64,000 nt of DNA from Zobellella taiwanensis (GTDB lineage: Bacteria > Pseudomonadota > Gammaproteobacteria > Enterobacterales > Aeromonadaceae): contig NZ_PXYH01000011.1 in the NCBI RefSeq assembly GCF_003012795.1, positions 1 to 64,000 of the forward strand, read 5' to 3'. Position 1 is the stretch's first letter. Each line of letters begins with the position of its first letter. Of the stretch, positions 19,379 to 28,732 are shown one piece after another. The position numbers and the translations under genes were made by a program. The notes beneath the pieces are model-generated. The model ran no database searches. It worked only from the letters and a program-made list of their open reading frames with translations, and was not told the DNA's origin.

Positions 19379-20653
19379 ATGCAGGCACACGTCATGAAGT
19401 GGCTCGAAGCCTACCAACTGGAATTTACCGATCTTATCTCATTGCTGCTGGTGCTGGGTTTTATCATCCTCACTTCGGTGGTGGTGCACCTGGTGCTGCA
19501 CCGGCTGGTGCTGGGGGCGGTGGAACGGCTGGCCCGGCGTTCCCGCCACTGGTGGAAACAGGCGCTGTTCGACAGCAAGCTGTTCAACCGCCTGGCCTTT
19601 ACCCTGCAGGGGGTCATCATCTATGTGCAGGCCGGGCTCTGGCTGAGCGGCGGCACCCTCACCCTGGCGGTGATCCAGACCATCACTCACCTGTGGATAC
19701 TGCTGTTCGGCCTGCTGTCGCTGTTTTCCCTGCTCGATGCCCTGCTCGGTATCTCGGCCCAGTCCAGCGTTGCCCGCAACCTGCCCCTGCGCGGCCTGTT
19801 CCAGGGCATCAAGCTGGTGGCGGCGCTGTTTATCGGCATCCTCATGGTGTCGGTGCTGATCGGCAAGTCGCCGGTGATCCTGTTCAGCGGCCTGGGCGCC
19901 ATGACGGCGGTCACCATGCTGGTGTTCAAGGATCCCATACTGGGGCTGGTGGCCGGCATCCAGCTGTCCGCCAACCAGATGCTGTCGGTGGGCGACTGGC
20001 TGGAAATGCCCAAGTACGGCGCCGACGGCGACGTTATCGACATCGGCCTGACCACGGTCAAGGTGCGCAACTGGGACAACACCATCACCACCATCCCCAC
20101 CTATGCGCTGATTTCCGACTCCTTCAAGAACTGGCGCGGCATGAGCGAATCCGGCGGCCGGCGCATCAAGCGCAGCCTGCACCTGGATGCCAGCAGCGTG
20201 CACTTCCTGGATGAAAGCGAACTGAAACGGCTGCACAAAGCGCAATTGCTGGCGCCCTACCTGGACGACAAGGTGCAGGAGCTGGGCCGCCACAACAGCG
20301 AGCAACAGGCGGATCTGTCCTCCCTGGTCAACGGCCGCCGGCTGACCAACCTGGGCACCTTCCGCGCCTATCTCAACGCCTATTTGCGGGCCCACCCCCG
20401 CATCCACCAGCAGATGACGCTGATGGTGCGCCAGCTGGAGCCGGGCTCGAACGGCGTGCCCATGGAAATCTATGCCTTTACCAACACCACCAAGTGGGTG
20501 GAATACGAGGGCATCCAGGGCGACATTTTCGACCATATCTTCGCGGTGCTGCCCGAGTTCGGGCTGCGGGTACACCAGACCCCCACCGGTTACGACATGC
20601 GCGCCCTGGGCGAGGGGCAGGGCCGGATGACCGGCTACCGGGAAGCAGGCTGA
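19379..20653 (+). CDS. YbdG/MscM-type mechanosensitive ion channel (MscS superfamily)
   Basis: The 424-residue inner-membrane protein has about five hydrophobic helices (residues 20-190), followed by the MscS pore and beta-domain segment [18 protein letters not shown] (about 175-192) and [10 protein letters not shown] (about 203). The region [23 protein letters not shown] is close to E. coli YbdG, whose length (415) also matches. It would open under hypo-osmotic stress to release solutes. GGGAG lies before the ATG, and a terminator follows at 20673. Confidence 0.9.
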   Translation: MQAHVMKWLEAYQLEFTDLISLLLVLGFIILTSVVVHLVLHRLVLGAVERLARRSRHWWKQALFDSKLFNRLAFTLQGVIIYVQAGLWLSGGTLTLAVIQTITHLWILLFGLLSLFSLLDALLGISAQSSVARNLPLRGLFQGIKLVAALFIGILMVSVLIGKSPVILFSGLGAMTAVTMLVFKDPILGLVAGIQLSANQMLSVGDWLEMPKYGADGDVIDIGLTTVKVRNWDNTITTIPTYALISDSFKNWRGMSESGGRRIKRSLHLDASSVHFLDESELKRLHKAQLLAPYLDDKVQELGRHNSEQQADLSSLVNGRRLTNLGTFRAYLNAYLRAHPRIHQQMTLMVRQLEPGSNGVPMEIYAFTNTTKWVEYEGIQGDIFDHIFAVLPEFGLRVHQTPTGYDMRALGEGQGRMTGYREAG

Positions 20654-20672
20654 TCGCCGATGCGCAACCATG

Positions 20673-20700
20673 AAAAAGGCCGGGGTTCCGGCCTTTTTGC
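20673..20700. terminator. Bidirectional terminator (mechanosensitive channel / tsdA)
   Basis: AAAAAGGCCGG, GGTT loop, then CCGGCCTTTTT form a nearly perfect hairpin with A and T runs on both sides. It separates the plus-strand channel gene from the minus-strand cytochrome operon. Confidence 0.85.
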
Positions 20701-21753
20701 TTACTGGGGGCGGTTGGGATGGTTGGGGTAGCTGGCGGTGCCCAGCACGCTGCCATTCACTTCCTTGCCGTACTGGCTGTGGCCGCCGTGGAATTGCTCA
20801 ACGGTTTCTTCCAGTGAACCCTGGTTGCGGGGATCCTGGGGCCGCTCATGGGTGTCGAGGTACATGGCCACGTCCCAGGCCTGTTGTTCGGTGAGCTTGC
20901 CGGGCTGGCCCAGGGGCATGTTCTGGTGAATAAAGTAGGCGGCGGTGTTCACCCGCTGCATGCCGGCGCCCCAGTTGTAGGTGTCCGGGCCCCACAGGGG
21001 CGGGAACACATAGCGATCGTTGACCTTCTGGCCCTCGCCGTTGGCGCCGTGGCAGACCGAGCACTCCTGCTCATAGACCTGTTTGCCGCGGGCGATGTCC
21101 GGCGCCTGGGCCGGTTCGTCGATCACCGGATAGCCCCGTCCCGGCAGGGCCGGCTCCTTGCTGCCGCCCGCTTCCAGGTAGGCCGGCATAAAGGGGAAAT
21201 CGTCGCGCTTGCCGCCCTTGACCAGATCTTCATCGCTGGGAATGACCATGTCGGCCGGATCGAAGGCCTCGCCGGTCAGGGTGCCCTGGGCCAGCCAGTA
21301 GGCGTAGGCCGACAGATCCACCAGTGCCGGATCCAGGTGGCCGGGCGGGGTGCCGTTCATGGAGAACAGGAAACAGCCCTGGATTCGCTCTTCATAGGTG
21401 TTGATCTTGTTGTTCTTGGCCCGGAAGGCGGGGTAGCTCATATAAGCGGCCCACAGGGGGGCGGCGTTTTCCTTCTTGCCGGCGTCCATGTGGCAGTTCA
21501 CGCAGTTCAGGCCGTTGCCTACAAACTCGGGGGCCAGCGCCTGGGTGTTGATGAAGTAGTTGTAACCGCGAATCACCTTTTCGCCAAACTCGCCCTCGGG
21601 CAGTTTGTCCCAGCCCGGAGCAGGCGGATAGTCACCGGCCACCTTGCCCACCGGCAGCTCTTCCTGAATGGCCAGTTTGGCGGTGTCCACCGCCTGGGCG
21701 GCGGTGGCACCGGCGAGCGACAGGCCCAGCATAATGGCAGAAATTCGGTTCAT
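20701..21753 (-). CDS. tsdA: Dihaem cytochrome c, thiosulfate dehydrogenase TsdA-like
   Basis: The 350-residue protein has a signal peptide (1 to about 21, AAQA) and haem motifs CVNCH (about residue 84) and CSVCH (about 232). Between them is the RIQGCFLFSMNG segment, the TsdA signature in which Cys is the unusual axial ligand of haem 1. TsdA interconverts thiosulfate and tetrathionate in the periplasm. It begins one base after the stop of the c4-like cytochrome gene, reproducing the tsdB-tsdA order known from Pseudomonas stutzeri. Direction of catalysis cannot be read from sequence. Confidence 0.85.
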   Translation of the reverse strand: MNRISAIMLGLSLAGATAAQAVDTAKLAIQEELPVGKVAGDYPPAPGWDKLPEGEFGEKVIRGYNYFINTQALAPEFVGNGLNCVNCHMDAGKKENAAPLWAAYMSYPAFRAKNNKINTYEERIQGCFLFSMNGTPPGHLDPALVDLSAYAYWLAQGTLTGEAFDPADMVIPSDEDLVKGGKRDDFPFMPAYLEAGGSKEPALPGRGYPVIDEPAQAPDIARGKQVYEQECSVCHGANGEGQKVNDRYVFPPLWGPDTYNWGAGMQRVNTAAYFIHQNMPLGQPGKLTEQQAWDVAMYLDTHERPQDPRNQGSLEETVEQFHGGHSQYGKEVNGSVLGTASYPNHPNRPQ

Positions 21754-21754
21754 G

Positions 21755-22369
21755 TTACTGGCCTCCCAGGCTGGCGAAGTAGCTGGCGACGGCGGTAATT
21801 TCTTCCGCGGTCAGTTTTTTGGCCACCGGGGCCATCAGTCCATGGGGATCGGTGGCGCGGCTGCCGCTTTGCCAGGCCTTGAGCTGGCTCTCTATATAGT
21901 CGGCGTGTTGGCCGGCCAGGCGCGGGAATACCTCTCCTACACCCACGCCTTCGGGACCGTGGCAGGCCACGCAACTGGGAAGGTCCCGCTGCCAGTCGCC
22001 CTGGTAGGCGAGCTTTTCGCCCGGCGCCATCTGGTCGGGACCGGGCTTTTCACCCCGGAACGCCGGATCCTGTGGCAGGCTGACCGGCAGGCTGGCGAAC
22101 CACTGGCTTACCGCCTCAACACCGGCGTCGTCCAGCATCATGGCCATGGGTTTCATGATGGCGTTGTCGCGCTCGCCGTTCTGGAAGTGGCGCAACTGCT
22201 CGGCCAGGTAGGATGCCGGCATGCCCGCCACCGAGGGAGCCAGGTTGGGCATGCCCAGCCCGCTGGCCTGATGACAGCTGATGCACACCGCCGCCTGGGG
22301 CGGCATTTCGGCGAGCGCGGGGACGGCGCTCAGGCCCAGCAAGGCTCCCCATAGTCTGGTTCTGTTCAT
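21755..22369 (-). CDS. tsdB: Dihaem cytochrome c4-like protein (TsdB-like electron acceptor)
   Basis: The 204-residue protein has a signal peptide (residues 1-20, ALA) and two haem motifs, CISCH (about 28) and CVACH (about 129), each in a class I cytochrome half, the layout of cytochrome c4. Placed directly upstream of the TsdA-like gene, it is probably TsdB, the electron acceptor of thiosulfate dehydrogenase. The start MNRTRLWG begins the signal peptide; the open frame to 22399 adds a polar leader. If the tsd assignment were wrong it would still be a c4-family electron carrier. Confidence 0.82.
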   Translation of the reverse strand: MNRTRLWGALLGLSAVPALAEMPPQAAVCISCHQASGLGMPNLAPSVAGMPASYLAEQLRHFQNGERDNAIMKPMAMMLDDAGVEAVSQWFASLPVSLPQDPAFRGEKPGPDQMAPGEKLAYQGDWQRDLPSCVACHGPEGVGVGEVFPRLAGQHADYIESQLKAWQSGSRATDPHGLMAPVAKKLTAEEITAVASYFASLGGQ

Positions 22370-22482
22370 ATTGTTGTTGTCCTGGCTTGTGTTACCCAAC
22401 TGTTATTTTAGAGCCGGGCGCCGGACGGAGGTATACGTAGTTCCCACATAAACGCCGTGGTTAAGACCGGGGTGCAGCGGGA

Positions 22483-22983
22483 TCAGGCGGGGGGCTGCCG
22501 CTCCCGCCACAGCAGCCAGAGCCGGGTGTCCAGCTCCAGCTGGTGATAGTCGGGCTCCATATGGCAGCACAGCTGGTAGAAGGCCTTGTTGTGCTCCTTC
22601 TCTTTGAAGTGGGCCAGCTCGTGGACCACTATCATGCGCAGGAATTCCGGCGGCGCCTCCCTGAACAGGGCGGCGACGGTGATGCTGTTGTGGGCCTTGA
22701 GCCTGCTGCCCTGTACCCGCGACTGGTAGGTGTGCATGCCGAGCGCCTGTTTGAGCACCTTGAGCTTGCTGTCGTAGCGCACCTGGCTGAGCGGCGCCGT
22801 TTTTTTCAGGTAACGGCTTTTCAGCCCGCTGACATAGTCATAGAGCGCCTTGTCGTTCTGCACGCCATGGGACTGGGGATACTTTCGCTCCAGGTAAGTG
22901 CCCAGCCTGCCGCTGGCGAGCAGCTCGCGGGCCTGTTGCTGAAGGCTGTCCGGATAGCCGGCCAGATAATTGGGGGTCGTCAA
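22483..22983 (-). CDS. ygjP: YgjP-family zinc metallopeptidase-like protein
   Basis: The 166-residue protein is colinear with E. coli YgjP (about 167). It has zinc motif VVHELAHFKEKEHNKAF (about residues 120-136; HELAH plus the later His) and the MEPDYHQLELDTRLWL tail. Family members are M48-like (DUF45) and their substrate is uncertain. The start is TTG (22981-22983), with GGAGAA five bases upstream. It is a single gene between the cytochromes and the EamA transporter, all on the minus strand. Confidence 0.87.
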   Translation of the reverse strand: MTTPNYLAGYPDSLQQQARELLASGRLGTYLERKYPQSHGVQNDKALYDYVSGLKSRYLKKTAPLSQVRYDSKLKVLKQALGMHTYQSRVQGSRLKAHNSITVAALFREAPPEFLRMIVVHELAHFKEKEHNKAFYQLCCHMEPDYHQLELDTRLWLLWRERQPPA

Positions 22984-23034
22984 TGGGGTTCTCCGCCGGT
23001 GGTCATGAGCCCCATTATAGAGGCAAGCCCTGGC

Positions 23035-23919
23035 TCAGGCGTAGCGCCGGCCCAACGCCACGCAGGCCACCACGGCCAGGCAGATCCAGATGGCCTGGGC
23101 CGAAACAGGCTCGCCCAGCAGCAAGGCGGCGAACCAGAGGGCGCCGAAGGGCTGCAGCAATTGCACCTGGCTGACCTGGGTCACGCCGCCCAGGGCCAGC
23201 CCCTTGTACCAGAAGAAAAAGCCCAGGAACATGCTGCAGCTGCCGAGGTAGAGAAAGCTCAGCCAGCCCGCCGGACTGGTGAGGGCCGGCTCGGGGCGGC
23301 TCAGCCAGATCAGCGGCGCCAGCAGCGGCAGCGACAGCACCAGCGCCCAGCAGATCACCTGCCAGCTGCCCAGCTCCCGGGTCAGCCGGGCCCCTTCCGC
23401 ATAGCCCAGGCCGCACAGCACGCAGGCCAGCAACAGCCACAGATCCGCCAGCTGCCAATGGCCCTGGGCCTGCTGGCCGGCGTAGAGCAGTACCAGCGCC
23501 GTGCCCGCCAGGGCGCACAGCCAGAACACGGGCTTCGGCCGGTGCCGGTGCAGCCAGGCGCCGGCCAGGGCGGTGCACAGGGGCAGCAGGGCGGTCACCA
23601 GCACGCTGTGGGTGGCCGACACCGTTTCCAGGGCGAGGGAGGAGAGGATGGGAAAGCCGAACACCACCCCGGCGGCCACCACCGCCAGCCGGGCCCACTG
23701 GTGGCCGCTCGGCAGGGACTGGCGCGTGGCCGCCAGCAGCAGCAGGGCCAGCACCCCGCCCAGGCCGGCGCGGCCGGCGCCCACGAACAGGGCCGGCATT
23801 TCCTGCACCGCGATGCGGGTGGCGGGCAGGCCGGCGGAAAAGGTCATGACCCCGAGCAGGCCCCAGGCCATGCCGAGCAGGGGACGGGTATCGAGGGAAG
23901 GGGGGCTGCTGGTCTTCAT
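23035..23919 (-). CDS. EamA/DMT-family membrane transporter
   Basis: The 294-residue protein has two EamA repeats of about five helices each; GVMTFSAGLPATRIAVQEM begins the first repeat and FLYLGSCSMFLGFFFWYKGL lies in the second. The start MKTSSPP at 23919 is preceded by CCGGAG; the longer frame adds a lysine-rich leader. It is divergent from a MocR-type regulator, a common pairing in which the regulator senses an amino acid or vitamin B6 compound that the transporter exports (inference). Confidence 0.85.
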   Translation of the reverse strand: MKTSSPPSLDTRPLLGMAWGLLGVMTFSAGLPATRIAVQEMPALFVGAGRAGLGGVLALLLLAATRQSLPSGHQWARLAVVAAGVVFGFPILSSLALETVSATHSVLVTALLPLCTALAGAWLHRHRPKPVFWLCALAGTALVLLYAGQQAQGHWQLADLWLLLACVLCGLGYAEGARLTRELGSWQVICWALVLSLPLLAPLIWLSRPEPALTSPAGWLSFLYLGSCSMFLGFFFWYKGLALGGVTQVSQVQLLQPFGALWFAALLLGEPVSAQAIWICLAVVACVALGRRYA

Positions 23920-24021
23920 GGCGGACTCCGGTTGCTTGCTTTTGGCCAGCTTAGCCGCTTTACTACCGGACAATCAGGACACTTCCTATAAAAATGACCC
24001 GAGTGTACAGGTAGCTTCGCC

Positions 24022-25440
24022 ATGACAATTTCCGCCGCCGACTGGGCCTTCGACAAGGCCGACAGCCAGTCCTTCGTGGAGCAGCTGGTGCGCCACGCCA
24101 CCCAGGCCATAGGAGAAGGACGCTGGAAGCCGGGGGAAAAACTGCCCTCGATCCGCGCCCTGGCCGAACAGTTGGAAGTGAGCCGCTTCACCGTGGCCGA
24201 CGCCTACGAGCGGCTGGTGGCCGCCGGCCTGGTGGTCAGCCGCCAGGGCAGCGGCGTGTACGTGGCGCGCAGCCCGCAAACCCGCCGGCTGGCGCTGGAG
24301 GTGGACGCCTCGGGCAGCGCCATGGCCCAGGAAGTGGCGCTGCTGCGCCAGGTGATGGACACCGAGCGGTTTCGTTTCAAACCCGGCAGCGGCTGCCTGC
24401 CCGGCGGCTGGCTGGGCGACGAGGACATTCGCTCGGCGCTACGCGAACTGGCCCGCCAGCCGGCGCCGCTCACCGAATACGGCACCGCCCAGGGCCACCC
24501 GGCCTTGCGCCGCCAGCTTGGCCTGCGGCTGGAGCAGATCGACATTCAGGCGGATCCGGCGCAGATCCTGATGACTGCCAGCGCCTCCCACGGCCTGGAT
24601 CTGGCCCTGCGCACCCTGGTGCGGCCCGGCGACCGGGTGCTGGTGGACGATCCCGGTTTCTACAATTTCCTCGCCGCGCTGCGGCTGGTGGGGGCGGTGC
24701 CGGTGGCGGTGCCCCGGGAGCTGGAAGGCCCCGACCTGGCGGCGCTCAAACTGGCCCTGGAGCAACACAAACCGGTGCTCTACATCACTAACTCGGTGCT
24801 GTCCAACCCCATCGGCGCCAGCGTCAGCCGCAACCGGGCACACAAGGTGCTGAGCCTGCTCGCCGGGCACCAGTGCTGGCTGCTGGAAGACGACATCTAC
24901 GCGGATTTCGATACCCAGCGGGCCTCCCGCTACGCCAGCCTGGCGGGGTTCGAGCGGGTGCTGTACCTGGGCAGCCTGTCCAAGACCCTGTCGGCGGATT
25001 TCCGGGTCGGCTTTCTGGTCGGCAACCCGGCCGTTATCGCCGAGCTGACCGACATCAAGCTGATCACCGGCATGTCCACGCCGCCCTCCACCGAAACCCT
25101 GATGTACCGGCTATTGACCGGCGGCCGCTATCGCCGCCATGTGGAGCAACTGCGCCGGCGGCTGGACGAGGTACGCCATCCGGTGTTCGAACGGCTGGAG
25201 TCCCTTGGCTGCCGCCTGGCCCACAAGCCGGCGAGCGGCTTTTTTTGCTGGGTCCGCCTGCCGGCGGGCATTGGTGCCGCCCGGCTCAGCCGGCGGGCGG
25301 CGGAGCAGGACATACTGCTGGCCCCGGGGCGCCATTTCAGCAGCCAGGACAATGGCGACGACTTTATGCGCATCAATATCGCCCACTGCCAGCACGAGGC
25401 GGTATGGCGCGGGCTGGAGCTGGCCCTGGCCGGCTGCTAG
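24022..25440 (+). CDS. MocR-family transcriptional regulator (GntR helix-turn-helix fused to aminotransferase fold)
   Basis: The 472-residue protein has an N-terminal GntR winged helix (KLPSIRALAEQLEVSRFTVADAYERL, about residues 47-72) and a C-terminal class I aminotransferase fold. The PLP-lysine region is YLGSLSKTLSADFRVGFL (Lys near residue 321). Such proteins sense PLP-amine adducts and control vitamin B6, GABA or transport genes. Only 102 bases separate it from the divergent EamA gene, its likely target. Its TAG overlaps the stop of the convergent outer-membrane factor gene (CTAG, 25437-25440). Confidence 0.9.
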   Translation: MTISAADWAFDKADSQSFVEQLVRHATQAIGEGRWKPGEKLPSIRALAEQLEVSRFTVADAYERLVAAGLVVSRQGSGVYVARSPQTRRLALEVDASGSAMAQEVALLRQVMDTERFRFKPGSGCLPGGWLGDEDIRSALRELARQPAPLTEYGTAQGHPALRRQLGLRLEQIDIQADPAQILMTASASHGLDLALRTLVRPGDRVLVDDPGFYNFLAALRLVGAVPVAVPRELEGPDLAALKLALEQHKPVLYITNSVLSNPIGASVSRNRAHKVLSLLAGHQCWLLEDDIYADFDTQRASRYASLAGFERVLYLGSLSKTLSADFRVGFLVGNPAVIAELTDIKLITGMSTPPSTETLMYRLLTGGRYRRHVEQLRRRLDEVRHPVFERLESLGCRLAHKPASGFFCWVRLPAGIGAARLSRRAAEQDILLAPGRHFSSQDNGDDFMRINIAHCQHEAVWRGLELALAGC

Positions 25441-26801
25441 CCGGCCCGCCAGCCGCCGCCGAGGGCCTTGTACAGGCCGAGAGCGGCGTCCAGCCGGCTC
25501 TGGCGCAGGCTGGCCAGCTGATCTTCGGCGCTGAACAGGGTGCGCTGGGCGTCGATCAGCGCCAGCAGTTCCTCGGCCCCTTCCCGGTAGCGCAGCTCGG
25601 TCAGGCGCAGGGTTTCCCGCGCCTCGGCCACGATGGCCCGCTGCTGGCTTTCCTGCTCCCGGTACAGGGCCTGGTTGCCGAGGGCGTCCTCCACTTCCTT
25701 CAGGGCGATAAGCGCCGCCTGGCGGTAACTTTCGGCCAGCTCCCGGCGGCGGGCCTCGTTCAGCCGCACCTGGGCGCGCAGCCGGCCGCCGTCGAACAGC
25801 ACCTGGCTGAGGGACGCACCCAGGCTCAGGCTGCGGCTGGGATCCGCCAGCGACAGCAGGGCATCGGAGGCCAGGCCGCCGCTGCCGGTGAGGCTGACGC
25901 CGGGCAGCAGGGCGGCCCGGGCCGCCGCCAGGTTGGCGTCCGCCGCCAGCAGCGCCGCCTCGGCGCTGGCCAGATCGGGGCGGCGGGCGAGCAGCTCGGC
26001 GGGCAGTCCGGCCGCCACGGCCGGCAGTTGCAGTTGCATCAGGCCGGCGTCGGCCAGCTCGAACTGCTGGGGCGATTCGCCCAGCAGCACCGCCAGGGCG
26101 GAGCGGGCCTGGCTGGCCTGCTCGCGCAGGGGCCCCAGGCTGGCCCGCTGGCTGAGCACGGCGCTGCGCTGGCGGTGCACCTCGCTCAGGGCGCTGGCGC
26201 CGTGGCGGTATTTGGCCTCGACGATGGCCAGGTTGTCTTCCGCCAGGCGCAGGTTGGCCTCGCCGATGCCAAGCCGCTCCCGACTGGCCAGCCACTGGAA
26301 CCAGGTGGTGGCCACCGCGCTGGTCAGGCTGAGGCGGGCGCTCTCGTAGTCATAACGGCTGGCCCTGACATTGGCGTCGGCGGCCAGCCGGGCGGCCCGG
26401 TTCTTGCCCCACAGATCCAGCTCGTAGCCCAGGCTGAGCCCCAGGCTGCTGCGCTCGCCGACGCTCGCATCGGACCAGCTGCGGCTGGCGTCGCCGCTGG
26501 CGTTGAGGCTGGGAAACAGCGAGGCGCCGCTGGCGGCGAGCTGGGCCTCGGCCTGGGCAATGCGTTCGGCGGCGATGCGCAACTCCGGCGCCCCGGCCAG
26601 GGCCCGCTCGATCAGGGCGTTCAGCTCGGGGGAGCCAAAGCCCTGCCACCACTGGCGGTCCAGCTCGGCATGGCCGCCGACCGGGTTGCGCCATTGTTCC
26701 GCCAGGGGCGGCGCCGGCGGCGGCGCGCCGCCGGGCAGGGCGCAGCCGGTCAGGGCCAGCAGCAACAGCAGGGACAGGGGGCGGGGGGATAATACGGTCA
26801 T
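25437..26801 (-). CDS. Outer membrane efflux lipoprotein (NodT/OprM-type, TolC family)
   Basis: The 454-residue protein has a lipoprotein signal with lipobox LTGCALPG (Cys20) and two repeated outer membrane efflux domains (about 60-245 and 265-450). The motifs YELDLWGKN and LARRPDLASAEAAL are typical of the NodT group. It would form the outer-membrane channel for the MacAB pump encoded immediately upstream; its ATG lies three bases after the macB stop. A long open frame continues to 27779 over macB but is a GC-rich shadow. Confidence 0.9.
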   Translation of the reverse strand: MTVLSPRPLSLLLLLALTGCALPGGAPPPAPPLAEQWRNPVGGHAELDRQWWQGFGSPELNALIERALAGAPELRIAAERIAQAEAQLAASGASLFPSLNASGDASRSWSDASVGERSSLGLSLGYELDLWGKNRAARLAADANVRASRYDYESARLSLTSAVATTWFQWLASRERLGIGEANLRLAEDNLAIVEAKYRHGASALSEVHRQRSAVLSQRASLGPLREQASQARSALAVLLGESPQQFELADAGLMQLQLPAVAAGLPAELLARRPDLASAEAALLAADANLAAARAALLPGVSLTGSGGLASDALLSLADPSRSLSLGASLSQVLFDGGRLRAQVRLNEARRRELAESYRQAALIALKEVEDALGNQALYREQESQQRAIVAEARETLRLTELRYREGAEELLALIDAQRTLFSAEDQLASLRQSRLDAALGLYKALGGGWRAG

Positions 26802-26803
26802 GG

Positions 26804-28732
26804 TTACTCCGAAGCCAGGGCGATAACGGGGTCGAGCCGGGCGGCCTTGCGCGCCGGCAGCCAGCCGAATACCAGGCCGGTGACAAAGGCGCAGCCGAAG
26901 GCGAGCAGCACCGGCGACAGGGAAAAATACACGGGGATCTCGAAGCGGCCCACCAGGGCGGCGGCGGCCAGCCCCAGCACCACGCCGATGGCGCCGCCCA
27001 GGGCCGAAACCACCAGTGCCTCGGTGAGGAACTGCTGCAGTATGTGGCGTTGGCGGGCGCCGGTGGCCATGCGGATACCGACCTCCCGGGTGCGCTCGGT
27101 CACGCTCACCAGCATGATGTTCATCACCCCGATGCCGCCCACCAGCAGCGAGATGGCGGCGATGGAGCCGAGCAGCCAGGTGAAGGTGCGGGTGGTGGCG
27201 GAGACGGTGTCGATAATGGACGACATGTTGCGGATCTGAAAGTCCTCCACCCCGTGGCGGGCCAGCAGCAGCCGGTGGATCTCGGCCTCGGTGTCGCCGA
27301 TGCGGGCCACGTCGTCCACCGACACCGTGATGCTGCGCAGGAACTGCTGGCCGAACAGCCGCAGGCCGCCGGTGGTGTAGGGTACGAACACCACGTCGTC
27401 CTGATCCTGGCCCCAGGGCGAGGCGCCCTTGGGCGCCATTACCCCGATCACCTGGAACAGGATGTTGTTGACCATGACGTACTGGCCCAGGGGATCGGTG
27501 TCCGGGAACAGGGCGTCCACCACCGATTGGCCCAGCACCGCCACCGTGGCGTAGCTCTGCTCGTCGTCGGCGGTGAAAAAGGTGCCGGCGCTCAGGGCCC
27601 ACTGGCGGGCGGCGGGAAAGTCGGCGGAGGTGGCGTTGATCTCGGGGCTGTGGTCCAGGTTGCCAAAGCGCAGGGTGGCGGCGCCGCCGATCTCCGGCAC
27701 CGCCGCCGCCACGTTGGCCACTTCCTTGATGGCGTCCATGTCCGCCGCCACCAGGGTGGAGGTGGCGCGCCGGCCCCACTGGTTGGGCGCCCCGGGGCGC
27801 ACCAGCAGCAGGTTGCTGCCCATGGCACTGATGCTCTGCACCACCTGCTGCTGGGAGCCGTTGCCGATGGCCAGCATGGTGATCACCGACGCCACCCCGA
27901 TGACGATGCCGAGCAGGGTGAGGGCGGCGCGGAACAGGTTGCTGTGCAGGGAGCGAAAGGCGGTGCGCACCGCCTCCAGCAGCTCGGTGGCGAGCGAACC
28001 GGCGGGGCGGGGGCGGGCAGGGACTGCGGTGTCTTCCCGCGCGCTGGCCGGGCCCGGATCGGCGATAATGCGGCCGTCGCTGATTTCGATGCGGCGATCC
28101 GCCTGGGCCGCCACCTTGGGATCGTGGGTAATGAGGATCACGGTGTGGCCCTGGCGGGCCAGGCCGGTAAGCAGGGCCATCACCTCGGCGCCGCTGTGGC
28201 TGTCGAGGGCACCGGTGGGCTCGTCGGCGAGGATGATGTCGCCGCCGTTCATCAGCGCCCGGGCGATGGATACCCGCTGCTGCTGGCCGCCGGACAGCTG
28301 GCTGGGTTTGTTGCCCAGGCGGTTTTCCAGCCCCAGGGTCGTCAGCAGTTGCTCCGCCCGGGCCTTACGCTCGGCCCGGGACAGGCCCGAGTACAGTGCC
28401 GGTACTTCCACGTTTTCCCGGGCGCTCAGGCCACCCAGCAGGTGGTAGCTCTGGAACACGAAACCGAAGGTGTCCCGGCGAAGCGCCGCCAGCTCGTCGC
28501 CGCTCAGGCTGGCCACGTCCCGCCCCAGCAGCCGGTACTGGCCGCCGCTTGGCCGATCCAGGCAGCCGAGGATATGCATCAGGGTCGACTTGCCCGAGCC
28601 GGAGCTGCCCATGATGGCCACGAACTCGCCCCGGTTGATCACCAGATTGATATCGTGCAGCACCCGGGTGGCCAGCTCGCCTTCGCCGTATTGCTTGGCG
28701 ATGCCATGGAGGGAGATCAGTGGCGCGCCCAT
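26804..28732 (-). CDS. macB: MacB-type ABC efflux transporter (ATPase plus permease)
   Basis: The 642-residue protein has an N-terminal ATPase domain: Walker A GSSGSGKS (about 41-48), signature LSGGQQQR (about 146), and Walker [14 protein letters not shown] membrane helix near residue 275 precedes a large periplasmic region (about 300-520). The last three helices are FtsX-like ([27 protein letters not shown]). MacB expels macrolides, toxins or peptides via MacA and a TolC-type channel. Its ATG overlaps the macA stop by one base (TGATG). The length matches E. coli MacB (648). Confidence 0.92.
   Translation of the reverse strand: MGAPLISLHGIAKQYGEGELATRVLHDINLVINRGEFVAIMGSSGSGKSTLMHILGCLDRPSGGQYRLLGRDVASLSGDELAALRRDTFGFVFQSYHLLGGLSARENVEVPALYSGLSRAERKARAEQLLTTLGLENRLGNKPSQLSGGQQQRVSIARALMNGGDIILADEPTGALDSHSGAEVMALLTGLARQGHTVILITHDPKVAAQADRRIEISDGRIIADPGPASAREDTAVPARPRPAGSLATELLEAVRTAFRSLHSNLFRAALTLLGIVIGVASVITMLAIGNGSQQQVVQSISAMGSNLLLVRPGAPNQWGRRATSTLVAADMDAIKEVANVAAAVPEIGGAATLRFGNLDHSPEINATSADFPAARQWALSAGTFFTADDEQSYATVAVLGQSVVDALFPDTDPLGQYVMVNNILFQVIGVMAPKGASPWGQDQDDVVFVPYTTGGLRLFGQQFLRSITVSVDDVARIGDTEAEIHRLLLARHGVEDFQIRNMSSIIDTVSATTRTFTWLLGSIAAISLLVGGIGVMNIMLVSVTERTREVGIRMATGARQRHILQQFLTEALVVSALGGAIGVVLGLAAAALVGRFEIPVYFSLSPVLLAFGCAFVTGLVFGWLPARKAARLDPVIALASE

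Noticed and set aside
25437..27779. A 780-codon minus-strand frame that appears to fuse the outer-membrane lipoprotein to a second protein
   Set aside because: Its first 326 codons are out of frame with macB, have arginine-, glycine- and proline-rich shadow composition, and the lipoprotein has its own signal and ATG at 26801.
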